64,000 nucleotides of DNA, taken from Bremia lactucae. Lineage: Eukaryota > Oomycota > Peronosporomycetes > Peronosporales > Peronosporaceae. Below, one piece after another: positions 10,442 through 21,344 of the stretch (position 1 is its first letter; the number at the start of each line of letters is the position of its first letter). The position numbers were made by a program, and so were the translations under genes. Where the stretch lies: positions 6,562,693 to 6,626,692 of the forward strand of contig NC_090610.1 of assembly GCF_004359215.1 (NCBI RefSeq). Direction: 5' to 3'. The notes under the pieces are model-generated. The model did not search any database. It was not told where the DNA came from and saw nothing but the letters and a program-made list of their open reading frames with translations.

Positions 10442-10954
10442 TGTAATGGGCTTAGTTGCCCTATGGTCTACAATCCCCGTTAAGTACACAAAGTGTACTT
10501 AACGCGATGGTCAATTACTTAAGTGAAGTAATTAGATCCACGACGTGGCTGTGGTTCACATTGTGACCCACCCTAGTGTATGTGATACACATAGGTGCAT
10601 TCAAATTGGAAGGGTTGACGCCTAGCGTCATCCATGATACGAGGTATTCAGAATAACATGCTCGAAATACATATCAGTGTCTATCAACAGAGATGGCATT
10701 TTATGATTGGTTGGAATTGTTCTTATATTCAACACGATAATATATAAATCAATCTGAAAACAACTCTCTACTTCACAAGTGGCACGCGCACGTGGGGCCT
10801 GGTTACCGCTCCCGTGACGTCACCTTAACTGAGGCTTCTAGTTTTGGGTGAGGTCGCTTAGGCGCCCGTGAGAGAAGACGGTCAAACCGCTTCCTCGCTG
10901 TGCTAGGGTGTGTGCTTAAGTAGAGCGTGGCCGCAATAAACCTGCCCGCCTACA
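10442..10954 (+). repeat. Family-A LTR
   Basis: 513 bp, TGTAATGGGC...GCCCGCCTACA, with an oligo-G polypurine tract immediately upstream (10429-10437). It retains TTAAGTACACA..AGTGTACTTAA and GGTTGACGCCTAGCGTCATCC hairpins. It forms the 3' LTR of copy 1. The 5-bp flanks do not match those of the left LTR. Confidence 0.85.
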
Positions 10955-11267
10955 ACAGGGGTAGCAGGTGACTTGTACCAGTCACCTCCAGTTGGAATAG
11001 GAGGTGACTTCTTCCCCGCAGTAGACGCTCATGCGTCTACTAGAACATTTGCATTACTAGAAGCTGCATTGGTACGTGCAGCTGCCAGCTTTGCGGCCTC
11101 ACGGGTGACGCGCACGGTTCGTAACCATGCGCAAACGAATTATGCAATAAAATTGTAGTTTTAAATAAGAGACCAGTAATGAAAAATTACAGGGAAAGAC
11201 ACATTAGTATTTCTATGTCACTCCACATCAGTCAGTATTGTGACTGCTGGTTTACAGGGAGGGGTGA
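10955..11267 (+). mobile_element. 3' internal end of a family-F element
   Basis: Ends with 'gtcagtattgtgactgctggtttacagggaggggtga' directly before the family-F LTR at 11268, the expected place of a polypurine tract. The equivalent stretch before the other F LTR (42940-43011) reads 'gtcagttatatcagtcactatagtaactgatgggtaagggtgcgtga'. A 61-codon frame at 10973-11158 is Ala-rich and unrecognised. Confidence 0.45.
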
Positions 11268-11600
11268 TGTAACGGGGTGTCCCGTTACATAAATATTATT
11301 CCTATAAGAGGAAAGTATTCAAAAAATACAAATTTATTATCTTTATTTAATAATTTGACTTAATAGTTCCAATATTACCGTGCGGTGCCCAAGTAGGCGC
11401 CATACATAGTTAGTTATTAATATTGTCAAGTCAGTAGTAGATAGAAGATCGTTACGTAGGAACTTAATATATTAATACAGTGTTACTTTTTTCCCTAAAT
11501 ATTCGAAAGCCTTAGAACTAACCTCTGGAAGTTAAGACTACTTAGCTTCCTGTCGTTTTCCTTTGCACGTCGTGTACGTGAAGTAGTCGAGGCGCCCCAC
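11268..11600 (+). repeat. Family-F LTR, right end approximate
   Basis: Starts TGTAACGGGGTGTCCCGTTACATAA, itself a hairpin (TGTAACGGG / CCCGTTACA around GTGT would be the ideal form), and aligns loosely with 43012-43334 (tgtaatgggacgtcccgattacataa, aagaggaa, attaccgtg). The 3' end could not be fixed; 11601-11662 shows nothing else. Confidence 0.5.
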
Positions 11601-11662
11601 CTTCACTGTAATAAATGGAGGTTGAATAGTACTGCTATCAGTACGTACTAGCAAAGGGTGCC

Positions 11663-12127
11663 TGTAGAAGAGCTACCTCGCTCCTAAAGAAGGAGGAAGA
11701 CTTTCAGACTCAAAGAGTCACTTAGTTCTATTGAACTAATGGGTTTAACAACTCAGGGAGTCGTACAAGCTATTAAAGGGATTTAGGGGTTCGTAGAACC
11801 AAGGCAACCAGTGCCCAAGAGGATATACCTTAGAAAGGCTTCTATCTCTTCCAGATCAATGCGCAAGCCTTAGAAAGGCACTTAACGCTTTAATATCAAA
11901 AGGAGAACTGCACTTATTTAATAATTATTCAAATCTAAAACCTTACCCTAGCTAATTTAAAATAGATTTTGGCCGCCAAATTTATATCTGGCGGCGACCA
12001 CATTTGTTACCAATAATAAATGGGATTTAAGTAACTAATTATTATAAAAATTAGATAAAAGGTATTTTACCCATAAAGTAAATGTACCACAACAACGGTT
12101 CTCCAACCGATGTGTGCCCCCCTTACA
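11663..12127 (-). repeat. Family-D LTR
   Basis: Reversed LTR running from tgtagaagagctacc to ccccccttaca. It aligns along its length with the solo LTR at 40080-40564: the GACTC-AAA-GAGTC, AGTTCTATTGAACT and 'aacaacggttctcc' blocks are all present, with a short deletion near 11780-11800. The flanking pentamers gtgcc and gtgat are not identical, so a clean target duplication is absent. Confidence 0.8.
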
Positions 12128-12245
12128 GTGATAATTAAATTTTGAATGTCAGCATAAACGAAAAGGACTAAGAGACTCAATATTGTTATTACAATAAATT
12201 ACTTTTTTTTGGAGATTTATACGGTGTATTCACAGAAAATTCCAT
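12128..12245 (+). repeat. Internally deleted copy of the 8985 repeat
   Basis: 'ttttgaatgtcagcataaacga' joins, after about 50 bases, to 'ttgttattacaataaatta' and 'ggagatttatacggtgtattcacagaaaattccat', the two ends of the 8985-9236 repeat. It abuts the family-D LTR. Confidence 0.5.
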
Positions 12246-13357
12246 TTATCTAAGGGAAATGTTAACGGCACCCCACTTTGGTCAACTGCACCACACTATT
12301 GAACAAATATAATTAAATGATGTCTTCACACTATCTCGTCAATCTGATCACGAGCAATACAATCTTCGCAAAAGCCATCACCCTAGATGTTGTGGCGCTC
12401 GGTATACCAGTCCTCGAAGCTGATGGCGAAGCACTCACCAAGATACAGACTCTTGCATTTCATCAAAGTTACCAATTACTCCCAAGACGTAAGGGCGTGC
12501 TTCAGAAAAAATTCTTGATTTATATTGTGGCAAGCTGTGGGTTTTTTTAGCCGAAAGGCCCTCATTACATTGAAGTGAAAGTTGAGCTGAAGAGCCAAGG
12601 ACTTTGCGCTTAGTATATCCGCCATCCTGCTATGGGCTTTCGTCCGAAGTTTGTTTCGTTTCAAGGTGCGGAATTACCTTATCGAAGGGACAAAAGCTTA
12701 GATTCGATTAAGCGCCATTACTTGCGACGGCGGGTGACGAAATGCACAAGAAGCCGTTTCAGCTTTCTTTCTTTCTAATTGTGCATACCTGCCATTTCCA
12801 GCTGCTTTAATGTTTAACAAACTCTCGATAAACTCTCGATAATAGGTCAAACGTCAAAGATTGAAGCGCCGAATTAGCCATGGATAGCTTCTGTTTGTTG
12901 CAAATTGCTGCGAGGAGCGCCGAGCATTCTTATTATTATGTAGCTTACAAGCTTCTGTCCGTAACAATCACATTCAAGCATAAAGTTCTTCAAATTAACG
13001 ATTTGCAACTGCACCCAAGTCACAACGTTTGTTAAAGACACAAGAACACGCCGTCGCGCGATAATGCTCCCGACTCTCTAGGATGTCAAACAAAATTTGC
13101 ATTAATTTTTAGAAATCGCTGATAGACACATCGTTGAGGGAGACTGCTGACTATATATGGCCACAACTTATACAGTATACGCGTGGTAACGCTAGTGCTT
13201 ATTAAAACCAGTCTCGTGGCCGAGACATATAAATAGCACTAATGTGAAGAAAATTTTGCAGTTATCTTAGATGAATTTAGAAGATTACTGACATAAGTAG
13301 TACTAAAGCCGACATGGAAATATTTATCAGGTTTCACGAGATCCGCAACAATAGGCA
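12246..13357. other. Intergenic region upstream of the phosphatase gene
   Basis: 1.1 kb with no recognised gene. A 77-codon plus frame at 12317-12550 (MMSSHYLVNLITSNTIF...) is unrecognised and lacks support. The last few hundred bases should hold the phosphatase promoter and 5' UTR, but I could not identify an initiator element with confidence. This is the left edge of the transposon-free gene island. Confidence 0.5.
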
Positions 13358-14853
13358 ATGTCCGAGCAAGACGACAGCCGCAAGCGAAAGCGCCAGCGTC
13401 GCAAAAACCGCAAGAACAAGCAGCAGCTACCGCAACGGGGCTACTATGCTGACCCTCTTTCACCTATTTCATCCACACCAATGAAGCATCAACTTGCTAA
13501 GACGGCAGGTACACTATCACCACAAGGGCAACGCTTTCCATCTGTCTCGATATTCATCATCGCCTGATTATTTCGCAGAATACAGCGTTTGCAAGACAAA
13601 AAACGCACCTTCATCCACTTCGTACAACGCAAGCGGGCGTCAAGTCGCAACGGAGAAAAAGTTGTTATCGCCACGAATATTGCTGAAGGTGTCCGACCAG
13701 GACGAGAGCAGGAAGAGGGCAAGAAAACCGCGCAGTCTCAGCTATGACTCTACTTCATCGTCCAATAGCATACTCGAGGAGAAATCAAAAGTAGATGTGG
13801 ATACCAGCACTGACAAAAATGCAAAAGACGAATTATTTTCACCGGCACTGAAGCCTCCGAAGTCCTCGCGCTCGTCTAGCGCTTCACCCACTAAATCGGT
13901 AGCTGCGCAGTCTGACGAAATAGTGGAACAAGCGGCCAAAGAAGAAGATAATTTATCTTATTGCTGTGTGGATGTAGAGGATGAGGAAGGCAAAGTCGTG
14001 ACATATTCGGAGCAGGAGTTTAACCCGTACGACAGCTTTCATTAAGCCATTTTACTCCAGAATTGCAATGCTAACATGTATTGTAGATTCTTCTTTATGA
14101 AAACTTTACCGAAGTACGAGGATATTGTTGATAGGAAACGACCTATCTCACTGCCAGTGAGATCACGCCATTCACCCAAAATATGTTTGGTGTTGGATTT
14201 GGACGAGACTCTGGTGCACTGTAGCGTGGACGAAGTGAAAGACGCACACACCAAATTTCCGGTACTTTGCTTTTGCGGCACGTGGAGTTGGCTGACTCAT
14301 AACCATGTCTCGGCTGCTAAGTAGGTTACATTTAATGGCGTAGAGTACATTGTCAACGTGAAGAAGCGCCCGCACATGGAGTACTTTTTGAAGCGCGTGT
14401 CCAAGCTTTTTGAAATCGTTGTATTTACCGCATCTCATAAAGCGTACGCTGAGAAACTTATGAACTTGCTAGATCCGCACAGCAATCTTATCAAGTACGT
14501 GCGCCATATCGTTTATTCTAACGTACTGACGAATATGCTGGCTTTGCAACAGTTACCGACTCTACCGAGATGACTGCCTCGACGTCTTTGGAAATTACCT
14601 TAAGGATTTGAATGTTCTCGGGCGCGATCTATCAAAAGTTGTGCTAGTGGACAACTCACCGCATGCATTCGGCTACCAAGTAAATAATGGAATTCCTATT
14701 GAGACGTGGTACAATGACGAAGCGGACGCTGAGCTGCTAAATCTGCTGCCATTTCTTGAGAGCCTTGTTGATGTCGATGATGTACGGCCAATCGTGGAGA
14801 GACAGTTTCAAATACAAAAGCTCATTGACGCCACACCCGAGGACACTTTTTAA
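13358..14853 (+). CDS. CTD small phosphatase-like protein (CTDSPL2 / FCP1-SCP family), five exons
   Basis: Predicted protein phosphatase of the HAD superfamily acting on phospho-Ser/Thr, in this family typically the RNA polymerase II C-terminal domain or signalling proteins. Exons I infer from GT-AG signals and frame: 13358-13508, 13579-14026, 14087-14261, 14325-14494 and 14553-14853, giving 414 codons. Introns are 70, 60, 63 and 58 bp; the second and third carry a GCTAA-type branch site. Residues 1-190 are basic and Ser-rich, probably disordered. The family signature EFNPFFFMKTLP spans exon junction 2/3. The catalytic motif DLDETLVHC begins at residue 237, with Asp-237 the expected nucleophile, and VDNSP lies near 347-351. 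The junction reading NYRLYRDDCLD and GNYLKDLNVLGRDLSK match the family closely. The start is the first ATG of the open exon. No breaks; host gene. Confidence 0.9.
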
Positions 14854-14934
14854 ACTTCGCCATAATATGGAATGACAAAACATGACTGGCCAAAAAACGT
14901 AATTATTCTCATATTATGCCATTTTCTAAATTAC

Positions 14935-15833
14935 ATGGCAACGTATAAATTTGGCGAGCCGCCGTTCTTATCTGTGCGCCACCTTTGGCGTCTACAATTC
15001 TCCATGACATGATATACTTACTTCATATATCGTGCTTTTGACTATCTCTGTTTTTTTAGGCTCCCAGACCTGCGCAGTTCATCCAGGTAAGCTTATAGTC
15101 CGATCCATTTAATGTTACTACACTTTGAAATTTGTCATGTGTCTACCTGGCGACAGGAAGTAAAGCTATGGGGAGACACGAAGGAAAGGCGCAAATATGA
15201 AGACTTGGCAGATTTATTTGCAATCCTCAAGACCACGGAGCATCTTGAAGCTGCTTATGTCCGCGATGCCGTTACACCCGACGAGGTTGATAAATTGTTT
15301 GTAAAACGATGATGCGCTCCCTTTATTCAGAATAAATTGTCTCGTAGTATACTGAAGCATGCACAAAGCTCATTTCGCAGTTTAAGACGGCGGAGACGGC
15401 ATTGCGGCTCGGCGGCTTTATTGAAAGCGTGGAAAATTTTATCGCCGAGTACCAGCTTGACTGCCCACGAGCGTTGGAGCGCCTCGTGCGCATCGGCGTA
15501 CCCGCTACAGTGGTACACAACACAACAAATCGAAAGACAGACTCGGTTAATGTGGCACAAACCGTGCAGAATTTCATCACGCTCATGGATGTGCTAAAAC
15601 TCAATATTCGAGCTGTGGACGAAATTCAGCCATTGCTCAGCGAGATGATGAGCTCTTTGACGATGGTACGTGGGCTTCCCGCTGACTTTTCGAAGCGTGA
15701 CAAGATCGAGGATTGGCTGCGTACTATGAATGCTATGGGTGCTTCCGACGAACTTGACGAAGTACAGGCGCGTCAACTTAGCTTCGACCTTGAACGTGCG
15801 TACTCCTCATTTATGGCTTTTCTTAACAAATAG
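14935..15833 (+). CDS. VPS28: VPS28, ESCRT-I subunit
   Basis: Component of ESCRT-I, which sorts ubiquitinated cargo into multivesicular endosomes; its C-terminal domain recruits ESCRT-II/III partners. Supported exons: 15060-15086 (a 27-bp microexon, APRPAQFIQ), 15157-15285 (EVKLWGDTKERRKYEDLADLF...) and 15348-15833 (YTEACTKLISQFKTAETALR... to LNK). The introns 15087-15156 and 15286-15347 both start GT, end AG and keep phase 0. The first exon is less certain: I propose ATG 14935 to 14973 with a weak GTGCGC donor, giving about 226 residues, the usual VPS28 length. The N-terminal core binds the ESCRT-I headpiece; residues from about 125 on (LMDVLKLNIRAVDEIQPLL...) form the four-helix C-terminal domain. 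It lies about 80 bp after the phosphatase stop and converges on the next gene. Confidence 0.9.
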
Positions 15834-15936
15834 TAGAATTTGCGATAAAGTATTTTTCAAATTGAGTTATTCCGTAAACATTATTTTTAAAAGAAATATA
15901 TAGCGACAAGAATTAAAAAAACTACTGGCGTTGCAC

Positions 15937-17325
15937 TCAAAGCACCTTGCAACGAGTCATGGCAGTGTCAAGCTCCGACTGCATCACATTTAGTTCGTCT
16001 AACATCGAGCGTAGATCAGCGACGCCAACTTGCTCAGATTGCGATATAGTAAAAGGTTGTCGAGGATTGAGCATGCTGTTCACAGTAGAATGATCCGACT
16101 TCATAGAGCCAGGAGAAGGCTGCAGCTTGAGCGCCTGTGGTAATTGTATCGAAGACAACGGCGGAAATTCGATTGGTGACAACGGCAAGACTTCAGGAAA
16201 ATAATTCGGCTTCACTTCCGCTTTTTTTCCCAAATCATGCTTCAAATCCTGCTTTTTCGATTTCTTTACCGATTCCTTTCTTAAATTTATGCAAAGCACC
16301 ACCTTGCGAGTGAAAATCACCTCTTGCTCCATTACTGGTTCACCAGTAACGACTTCCATCAAAGTCTTTATCTTAGGAAAAATAGTCAGCGGCAGTTCCA
16401 CTTCACTAGATAAAGCAGATGAGACCTTATCTACTGGCTCTAGGTCTGACGCAAGCTCTTCTTCAGGCAACATCGCTGAAATCATAGCGTTTGGCTTCGC
16501 ATCAAAATCCGATGCGTCAGCATTGACCTTCTTGACGGCACCTTTTAGTATGGCCGATTCAGCCTCTTTAAGCACCATTTGATGTTTCTTCTGCTTCATA
16601 AACCGTTGGACTTGAGTACCTTTAATCTCAAGCGCCTTAAGCACAAATTGTGGCTCTAGCTCCTTTGGTTGCACCTGACAATGCTGCTGCACTTGAAAAT
16701 TTAGCGGCAATAGCGATCGGTTTTGGTGTACGTTTGCAGGCTCTAAATTCGCTTCATTATTGTCAGCAAACAACTCCTGGGCTTCCATCATATCAGGCAA
16801 ATTTATTGCGGTGAACTGCACATTATTTAAAGAATCACCCTTAGAATGCGTTGGCTTTCTCTTCTGTGCCACGGTCGTAGCCGAAATCAGCGCTGGAGTC
16901 GTCACGTTTTGGGGCGTCGGTTTTGCTGGCACCACTACGATTTGATTATTTTGAGACTGCTGGTATTTCTTGCTTTGATCAGTTGACAGCGTCCGTGAGC
17001 AATCAAGTACGCTGCGTCGCAGCGCCATCAGCTGGTGTATGGCCTGATTATGTCCCAAAATGTGCTTGGCACGTCTGGGCTCACTGCAATGCAACAGCAC
17101 AAGACCCAGCACCGCTAATATTGCGACACAAAGGACTAATGCTCCACCTAGAAGGAATCCGCCGAGCGCCAACGCTGTCATAAGCTGCAGCATGCCCACA
17201 GGTGTCAGAAGACTGCCCATGTGGAAGGTCGGTGATTCGCAGTACACATCGCCCGTAAGTGCATACGGGTCTTTTAAATGCTGCTTATTGCGCCGTTGTG
17301 CCTTGGAACTCGCCCGTTGTCGCAT
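15937..17325 (-). CDS. Unrecognised membrane-anchored protein, single exon
   Basis: 462 codons, ATG at 17325; the codon just upstream in frame is GTG, so this is the first ATG. Residues 1-20 are basic and Arg/Lys/Gln-rich. A Gly/Leu/Ala-rich hydrophobic stretch from about 40 to 79 (GMLQLMTALALGGFLLGGAL and onward) is long enough for two close membrane passes. The remaining 380 residues are hydrophilic, with low-complexity Gln, Lys/Glu and Pro segments and a closing, possibly helical, DLRSMLDELNVMQSELDTAM. No known domain is recognised. Intact frame and 103 bp spacing to convergent VPS28 argue for a real host gene. It might be an ER or nuclear-envelope tether, but that is a guess from layout only. 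Confidence 0.75.
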   Translation of the reverse strand: MRQRASSKAQRRNKQHLKDPYALTGDVYCESPTFHMGSLLTPVGMLQLMTALALGGFLLGGALVLCVAILAVLGLVLLHCSEPRRAKHILGHNQAIHQLMALRRSVLDCSRTLSTDQSKKYQQSQNNQIVVVPAKPTPQNVTTPALISATTVAQKRKPTHSKGDSLNNVQFTAINLPDMMEAQELFADNNEANLEPANVHQNRSLLPLNFQVQQHCQVQPKELEPQFVLKALEIKGTQVQRFMKQKKHQMVLKEAESAILKGAVKKVNADASDFDAKPNAMISAMLPEEELASDLEPVDKVSSALSSEVELPLTIFPKIKTLMEVVTGEPVMEQEVIFTRKVVLCINLRKESVKKSKKQDLKHDLGKKAEVKPNYFPEVLPLSPIEFPPLSSIQLPQALKLQPSPGSMKSDHSTVNSMLNPRQPFTISQSEQVGVADLRSMLDELNVMQSELDTAMTRCKVL

Positions 17326-18158
17326 CACTGAGAAAGAGAATTATATTGCCGGTACTACTTAGCGAATCAATTTCTGTCCAAGCTGGGCTTGGTACTAGCA
17401 ATGAGAAATCCTCGATTCAATTACGTTAAAGTTGGATGCTACTTACCAGTAAGAAAGTGGTTGCAAAGTCCCTTTCGAGGACTTTACTGCCGAATTCTGT
17501 GCCTTTCGACTTAATTCTCTTTCTGAGCGCAAGTGGCAGCAACACCATATTGCGTCAGTTGTATTAGCCACGAAAAGGTGGCCTGTTTCTGATGGTCCCC
17601 CACCCTCTACAACAATTCAGATATAGATTAACTGTTCTTTCTACGCGTCTCTATCACTTTATCAAATATGTCAGGTCGATCGACAATTCAAGCTTTTTAT
17701 AACCACCAGTGACGAGAAGGCTGATGTTGTCTTGTTTATTTACGCCTCACACAAACCAATTTTCGTCCGATCGCCAGTCGTCTGTCGAGCAAGAATAGCC
17801 TTGAATCTAGCTCCGTCCGAAGCTCTATATTAGAGGAAGTACAGTAGTTGTGTCGCCCTCGGGCGCATTGCAATTACAAATGGTTGCAAGTGTTAAAAAA
17901 GTGCATGGAACTGAGTTTCTCTGATACCTATTGACTAAACAGATCTAATTATTCATTCGCGAATAAATGCGAAATTTGAACGCTCCTTATTAAATAAGGA
18001 TTTCAAACCTCATATTATTGAAGAGCGGCTGAAGCTCATGCACTGTGCTGACAACCAAACGCGGTGCGTTTCGCGCTATTTACCCAAGAAAGCGTCCACT
18101 GAGCCGCATTATGCGTTTTAAAAAAATCGACTTCTTGTGGCGATAGGCGCTTGACTTC
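17326..18158. promoter_or_regulatory. Divergent intergenic region
   Basis: About 830 bp between the starts of the minus-strand membrane protein and the plus-strand COMM-domain gene, so it must hold both promoters and possibly 5' UTR introns (a GTAAG occurs near 17450 on the plus strand). No specific factor site could be assigned, and no ORF or repeat was seen. Confidence 0.5.
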
Positions 18159-18942
18159 ATGCGTGTTTTGATGCTGACTGTTCGTGTTTTATTTTCTGCT
18201 GATGCTTCCGTTTTTCAAAGAACGGAATCGTACAAAGTGCTTAATTTCGTTGCAAAAGACAAATTGGTACGAGTACTGGAGTGCGTGCTTGACAAGATGG
18301 CGGTCAGTGTGCGCTGGCAATCGCAAACAGAATTCGTTGCTTATATTTGCTTATATATGCGCGCTCTTTTATATCGAGCAGGAGGCCAGCTCATTTACTA
18401 TGGAAGAAAATATACAAATGGGGGAAGTATTCGCAATGTCGAATACGCAGATTGGTGCGATTTTTGAGGTGGCTAAAGAGGTTTTCCTCGACGCCGCCAC
18501 TTTCGACTATGTAGACCGTACCGTTTTGTCTTCACGGGGTGTGGATGATCACGTCGCATTTGCTCTGGAAAAAATGTGGAAATATAGAGATCTTTCTTTG
18601 AGGAAGCAAATTGCTTTAGCTCACAAGGTCAAGTTTCCGGTGTTGATGCTGCGGAAGTCCGATTGGCGTTTGCACCTGGAGATGGGGAGCAGCAATTGCA
18701 AAGGACTTTCGCAGACGAAGGCTATTTTCCAGCTTGACTTAGTAGACACGCGCACAGATGAGGTAATTCGATATTATTCAAATTGAAATTAGCTATATAT
18801 CACTTCGCTTTTAATGTTTTAGGCTGAAAAGCTGGACATCGAGTTATCCCACGCGGAGCTGCGCTCTCTGTTTACGCAGCTCAACGCCATTCAGCAAGAA
18901 GAGCTGGACGTGGCTTTAATATCGTCAAGAGCGGATAATTAA
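18159..18942 (+). CDS. COMM domain protein, COMMD10-like, three exons
   Basis: COMMD proteins form the Commander complex, which with CCDC22/CCDC93 and retriever recycles endosomal cargo. Inferred exons: 18159-18302, 18379-18762 and 18823-18942 (215 codons); introns of 76 and 60 bp, both phase 0 with GT-AG ends. The N-terminal helical part reads FVAKDKLVRVLECVLDKMA, joined by splicing to QEASSFTMEENIQMGEVFAM. The COMM domain starts near residue 140 with the conserved Trp in SDWRLHLEM (Trp about 144) and ends with KLDIELSHAELRSLFTQLNA and IQQEELD. COMMD10 is favoured by the layout of the helical region, but other paralogues cannot be excluded. The start is uncertain: ATG 18159 is in frame, yet a further 5' exon could exist because a pyrimidine-rich stretch ending CAAAG lies at about 18205-18220. 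Confidence 0.8.
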
Positions 18943-19470
18943 TGTTGTAATTATCAGGCTACTTTTCTCAATTTGTTGAAAGCAATGCGTCATTACATTG
19001 CATCCTGCATCAGGTGCTGCAATAGCTTCTGTGCCAGATGTTATTTTGCTTGAAAAAGTCCGATTGCATAGTTACAGGGAAGGCAGTCCCTAAAAATCTT
19101 AACATGTTACACGAATCGTACAGGACACCTATATTTGAATTTTATAAAGGGAATTGCTGCGGACACACCCAATTTAAGACCACTAAAAGCAGAATTTTGT
19201 CTACAGGTATAAATCTCCCAAAAAAGGATTTTAGGGAACGGTTTTGACACAGAGACACACACCCCTTTTGGTACAGCCCCCCCCCCCCCCGTCTGTTTGT
19301 TTCTATTAGATAAAGCATGAGATTAAAACTAATCAGTTTCGTGATTCCGCTGTATCGCAAAATTGAAAAAAAAATCCTTTAGATCCCTTTTAGACTTTGG
19401 GTACACCCCCCGCTAAATTACATTTGGGAGCTGATGTAAACACACCATCTACCTCTGTATTTGTAAGAGT
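18943..19470. other. Intergenic region after COMMD10
   Basis: No gene recognised. It contains a reversed end of the 8985-type repeat at about 19190-19222 and a run of 14 C at about 19276-19290. This is the right edge of the host gene island; the family-A LTR starts at 19471. Confidence 0.5.
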
Positions 19471-19807
19471 TGTAACGTGCTAAAGTTGCCCTAATGTTAC
19501 ACATTCCCCGTTAAGTACACTTTGTGTACTTAAGGGGATGGTCAACTACTTAAATAAAGTAATTAAACCCACCACTCGGGTGTGGTTCACATTTGTGACC
19601 AACCCTTGTGTATGTGATGCACATAGGTGCATTAACATTAGGAGGCATGACGCCTAGAGTCATCCGTTACGCGAGGTATCTAGAAACATACGCTCGCAAT
19701 ATATATTAGTGTTATCTACAGCGATGACATTTTTGATTGGTAAAATTAGGTACTTATATTTAGTGTGTTGAGTAAAGTCGCTAAGGCGCCCACCACAACT
19801 ACCTCAC
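19471..19807 (+). repeat. Family-A LTR, internally deleted and cut
   Basis: TGTAACGTGC at 19471 with the hairpin TTAAGTACACTTTGTGTACTTAA and the 'tgcacataggtgcat' block. About 90 bp of the second half is missing between 'tagtg' and 'tgttgagtaaag' near 19765, and the sequence stops at 'accacaactacctcac', where a family-C LTR begins. The C element therefore joined or inserted here. Confidence 0.75.
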
Positions 19808-20249
19808 TGTAACGGGGCACTACTGACCTGTACTGCTTCAGTACAAGTTCACTCCGCACTGCTTCAGTGCGAGTGGTACCTCACGTCCTTCACGTACACA
19901 AGTACGTGCAGAGGAAGACTCTCTTTACAACACTTGCTACAAAGAGGGTTAAAAAAGTAAATTGTATGTAATATAAATAAGTTCTTCTGTTTTTATCTAT
20001 TTTCTACTAACTTAGTTATATACTAATACAAAGCATGTAATAAAGTCTTATTTGTCTCTCTCTTTGCGCGCGTCCAGTGCTGACTGGACCGCGGAGCAAG
20101 TCGATATAATGGCGTATATCTACCAATGGATAAGCTTTTAGAGTATTATTATCCAAAGTAATATTCTCCAAATATTATCTACCTTTTAGATAATACATTA
20201 ATTAACAACTTTTAAGTGTTAATTTCATGAAACGATACACCTCGTTACA
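19808..20249 (-). repeat. Family-C 3' LTR
   Basis: 442 bp; on the plus strand it runs tgtaacggggcact...gatacacctcgttaca. Same sequence as 34166-34597 (-) and 38680-39117 (+). The orientation is set by the 38680 copy, which is followed by gag leader on the plus strand. It holds the hairpin CGCACTG-CTT-CAGTGCG and a second one around CTGTACTG-CTT-CAGTACA. Confidence 0.9.
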
Positions 20250-21344
20250 TCACCCCTCCCTTAAACGACAATACTCTGACTATCATTGGATAGAGTGGTC
20301 ACTATAAGACCACTTAATTAAAAGGATGTTGGTTGGTCAGAACCATCATTTTAATTCTAACACATGGTTAACAAGTCCATGCGGTATGCGAATAGTGCGG
20401 CGCCTTCGGCTGCGGTTCATGCAGCCACGGGCGACGCATTATTGTCTCAGACGTTACGTGTGCCGTAGTGTCATCTTTTCCCGCAACTCTAAATGTTTCA
20501 GGTGCACTAGGTGAGACACCACGTTAATGCGACCCCTCTTTGGAGGTCGATTACGAATGCGAGTCGGACGAAATGGCCGACGGGGGGAACAGAACAGTCG
20601 CCTGATCATCGTCAGGCGGATGACTATAAGTCTTCGAATGAGGGGGCTCATTCCGGTAGACGTGCTGGTAGCATGCGCTACAGCATGTTCGGTTCAGACG
20701 ATGAGGATGATTCCTCATCTCCAGCGCCGTCTCCCGTGCCGTCACCCGCACACATTTCTGTGCGTGGTGATGACGACGGCGTAAGCCATCGTAATAAAAG
20801 TTCTTGTGGTACCCCTGCTTCAGTGGGTACCACTCAGGGGATGGTAGACATTAAAAATTCTCGTCCTTCCCCTGAGAAGAAGCCGTGGCTTTTGCCCGAG
20901 CAGCTAAATAATAGCTTGTCTGGAGAGACTACTCCTCACAATTATTATCCCTTATTTATTGCGATAAAGCTACATGGCCTTGATCCCAGCGCGAAGAACT
21001 TTCGCGCTGAGGAAGATTTTTATCTCGATGTTTTTTTAAGCATCGATGGTATAGTGGCTACAACAAGCGAGAAAAAGTCTCGCTGATGCAAGCCTGGAGC
21101 GCGTTAATTCGCAATGTCAAAGACATTGGACGCAAAAAGCCTGGCTTCAAAGACTTAACGCGATTCACGTTAAGCTGAGAAACGAGCTCCAACCGGTCCA
21201 AGGTTTATATTGCATCAGTTATAACGTGAGGAAGGACTTTCATGCCTCACGTGGGGTGATCCCTGTTCGTGTTGTGTTGACAGCACGAAACGAGTTAAAG
21301 CGGATGTCTTTTCCCTTTCTTCACCCTGGCAAGGGGTCGCAGCT

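Larger units (their letters stand above)
6190..10954 (+). mobile_element. Family-A chromovirus copy 1, deeply decayed
   Basis: Bounded by a diverged left LTR (about 6190-6677) and a better right LTR (10442-10954). In order it holds gag remains (about 6700-7400), linker (7400-8060), the end of RT plus RNase H (8150-8835), a foreign repeat (8985-9236), the chromodomain tail (9237-9381) and the antisense ORF region (9200-10301). The RT palm and all of integrase are missing. The 5' LTR is much more diverged than the 3' LTR, so the pair may not come from one insertion. Confidence 0.75.

Noticed and set aside
15112..15156. VPS28 start at ATG 15112
   Set aside because: The encoded MLLHFEICHVSTWRQ is unlike VPS28, and the segment has GT-AG borders joining a 27-bp exon; treated as intron.
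17326..17328. Upstream GTG start of the membrane protein
   Set aside because: Nuclear genes of this kind start at ATG; the next codon is ATG 17325.
18184..18378. COMMD10 start at ATG 18184
   Set aside because: That frame (MFYFLLMLPFFKER...) lacks the expected helical domain; the other frame spliced at 18303/18378 restores it.
19276..19290. Poly-C tract as a polypurine tract of a reversed element
   Set aside because: No LTR begins next to it on the minus strand; likely a simple repeat or sequencing-prone homopolymer.
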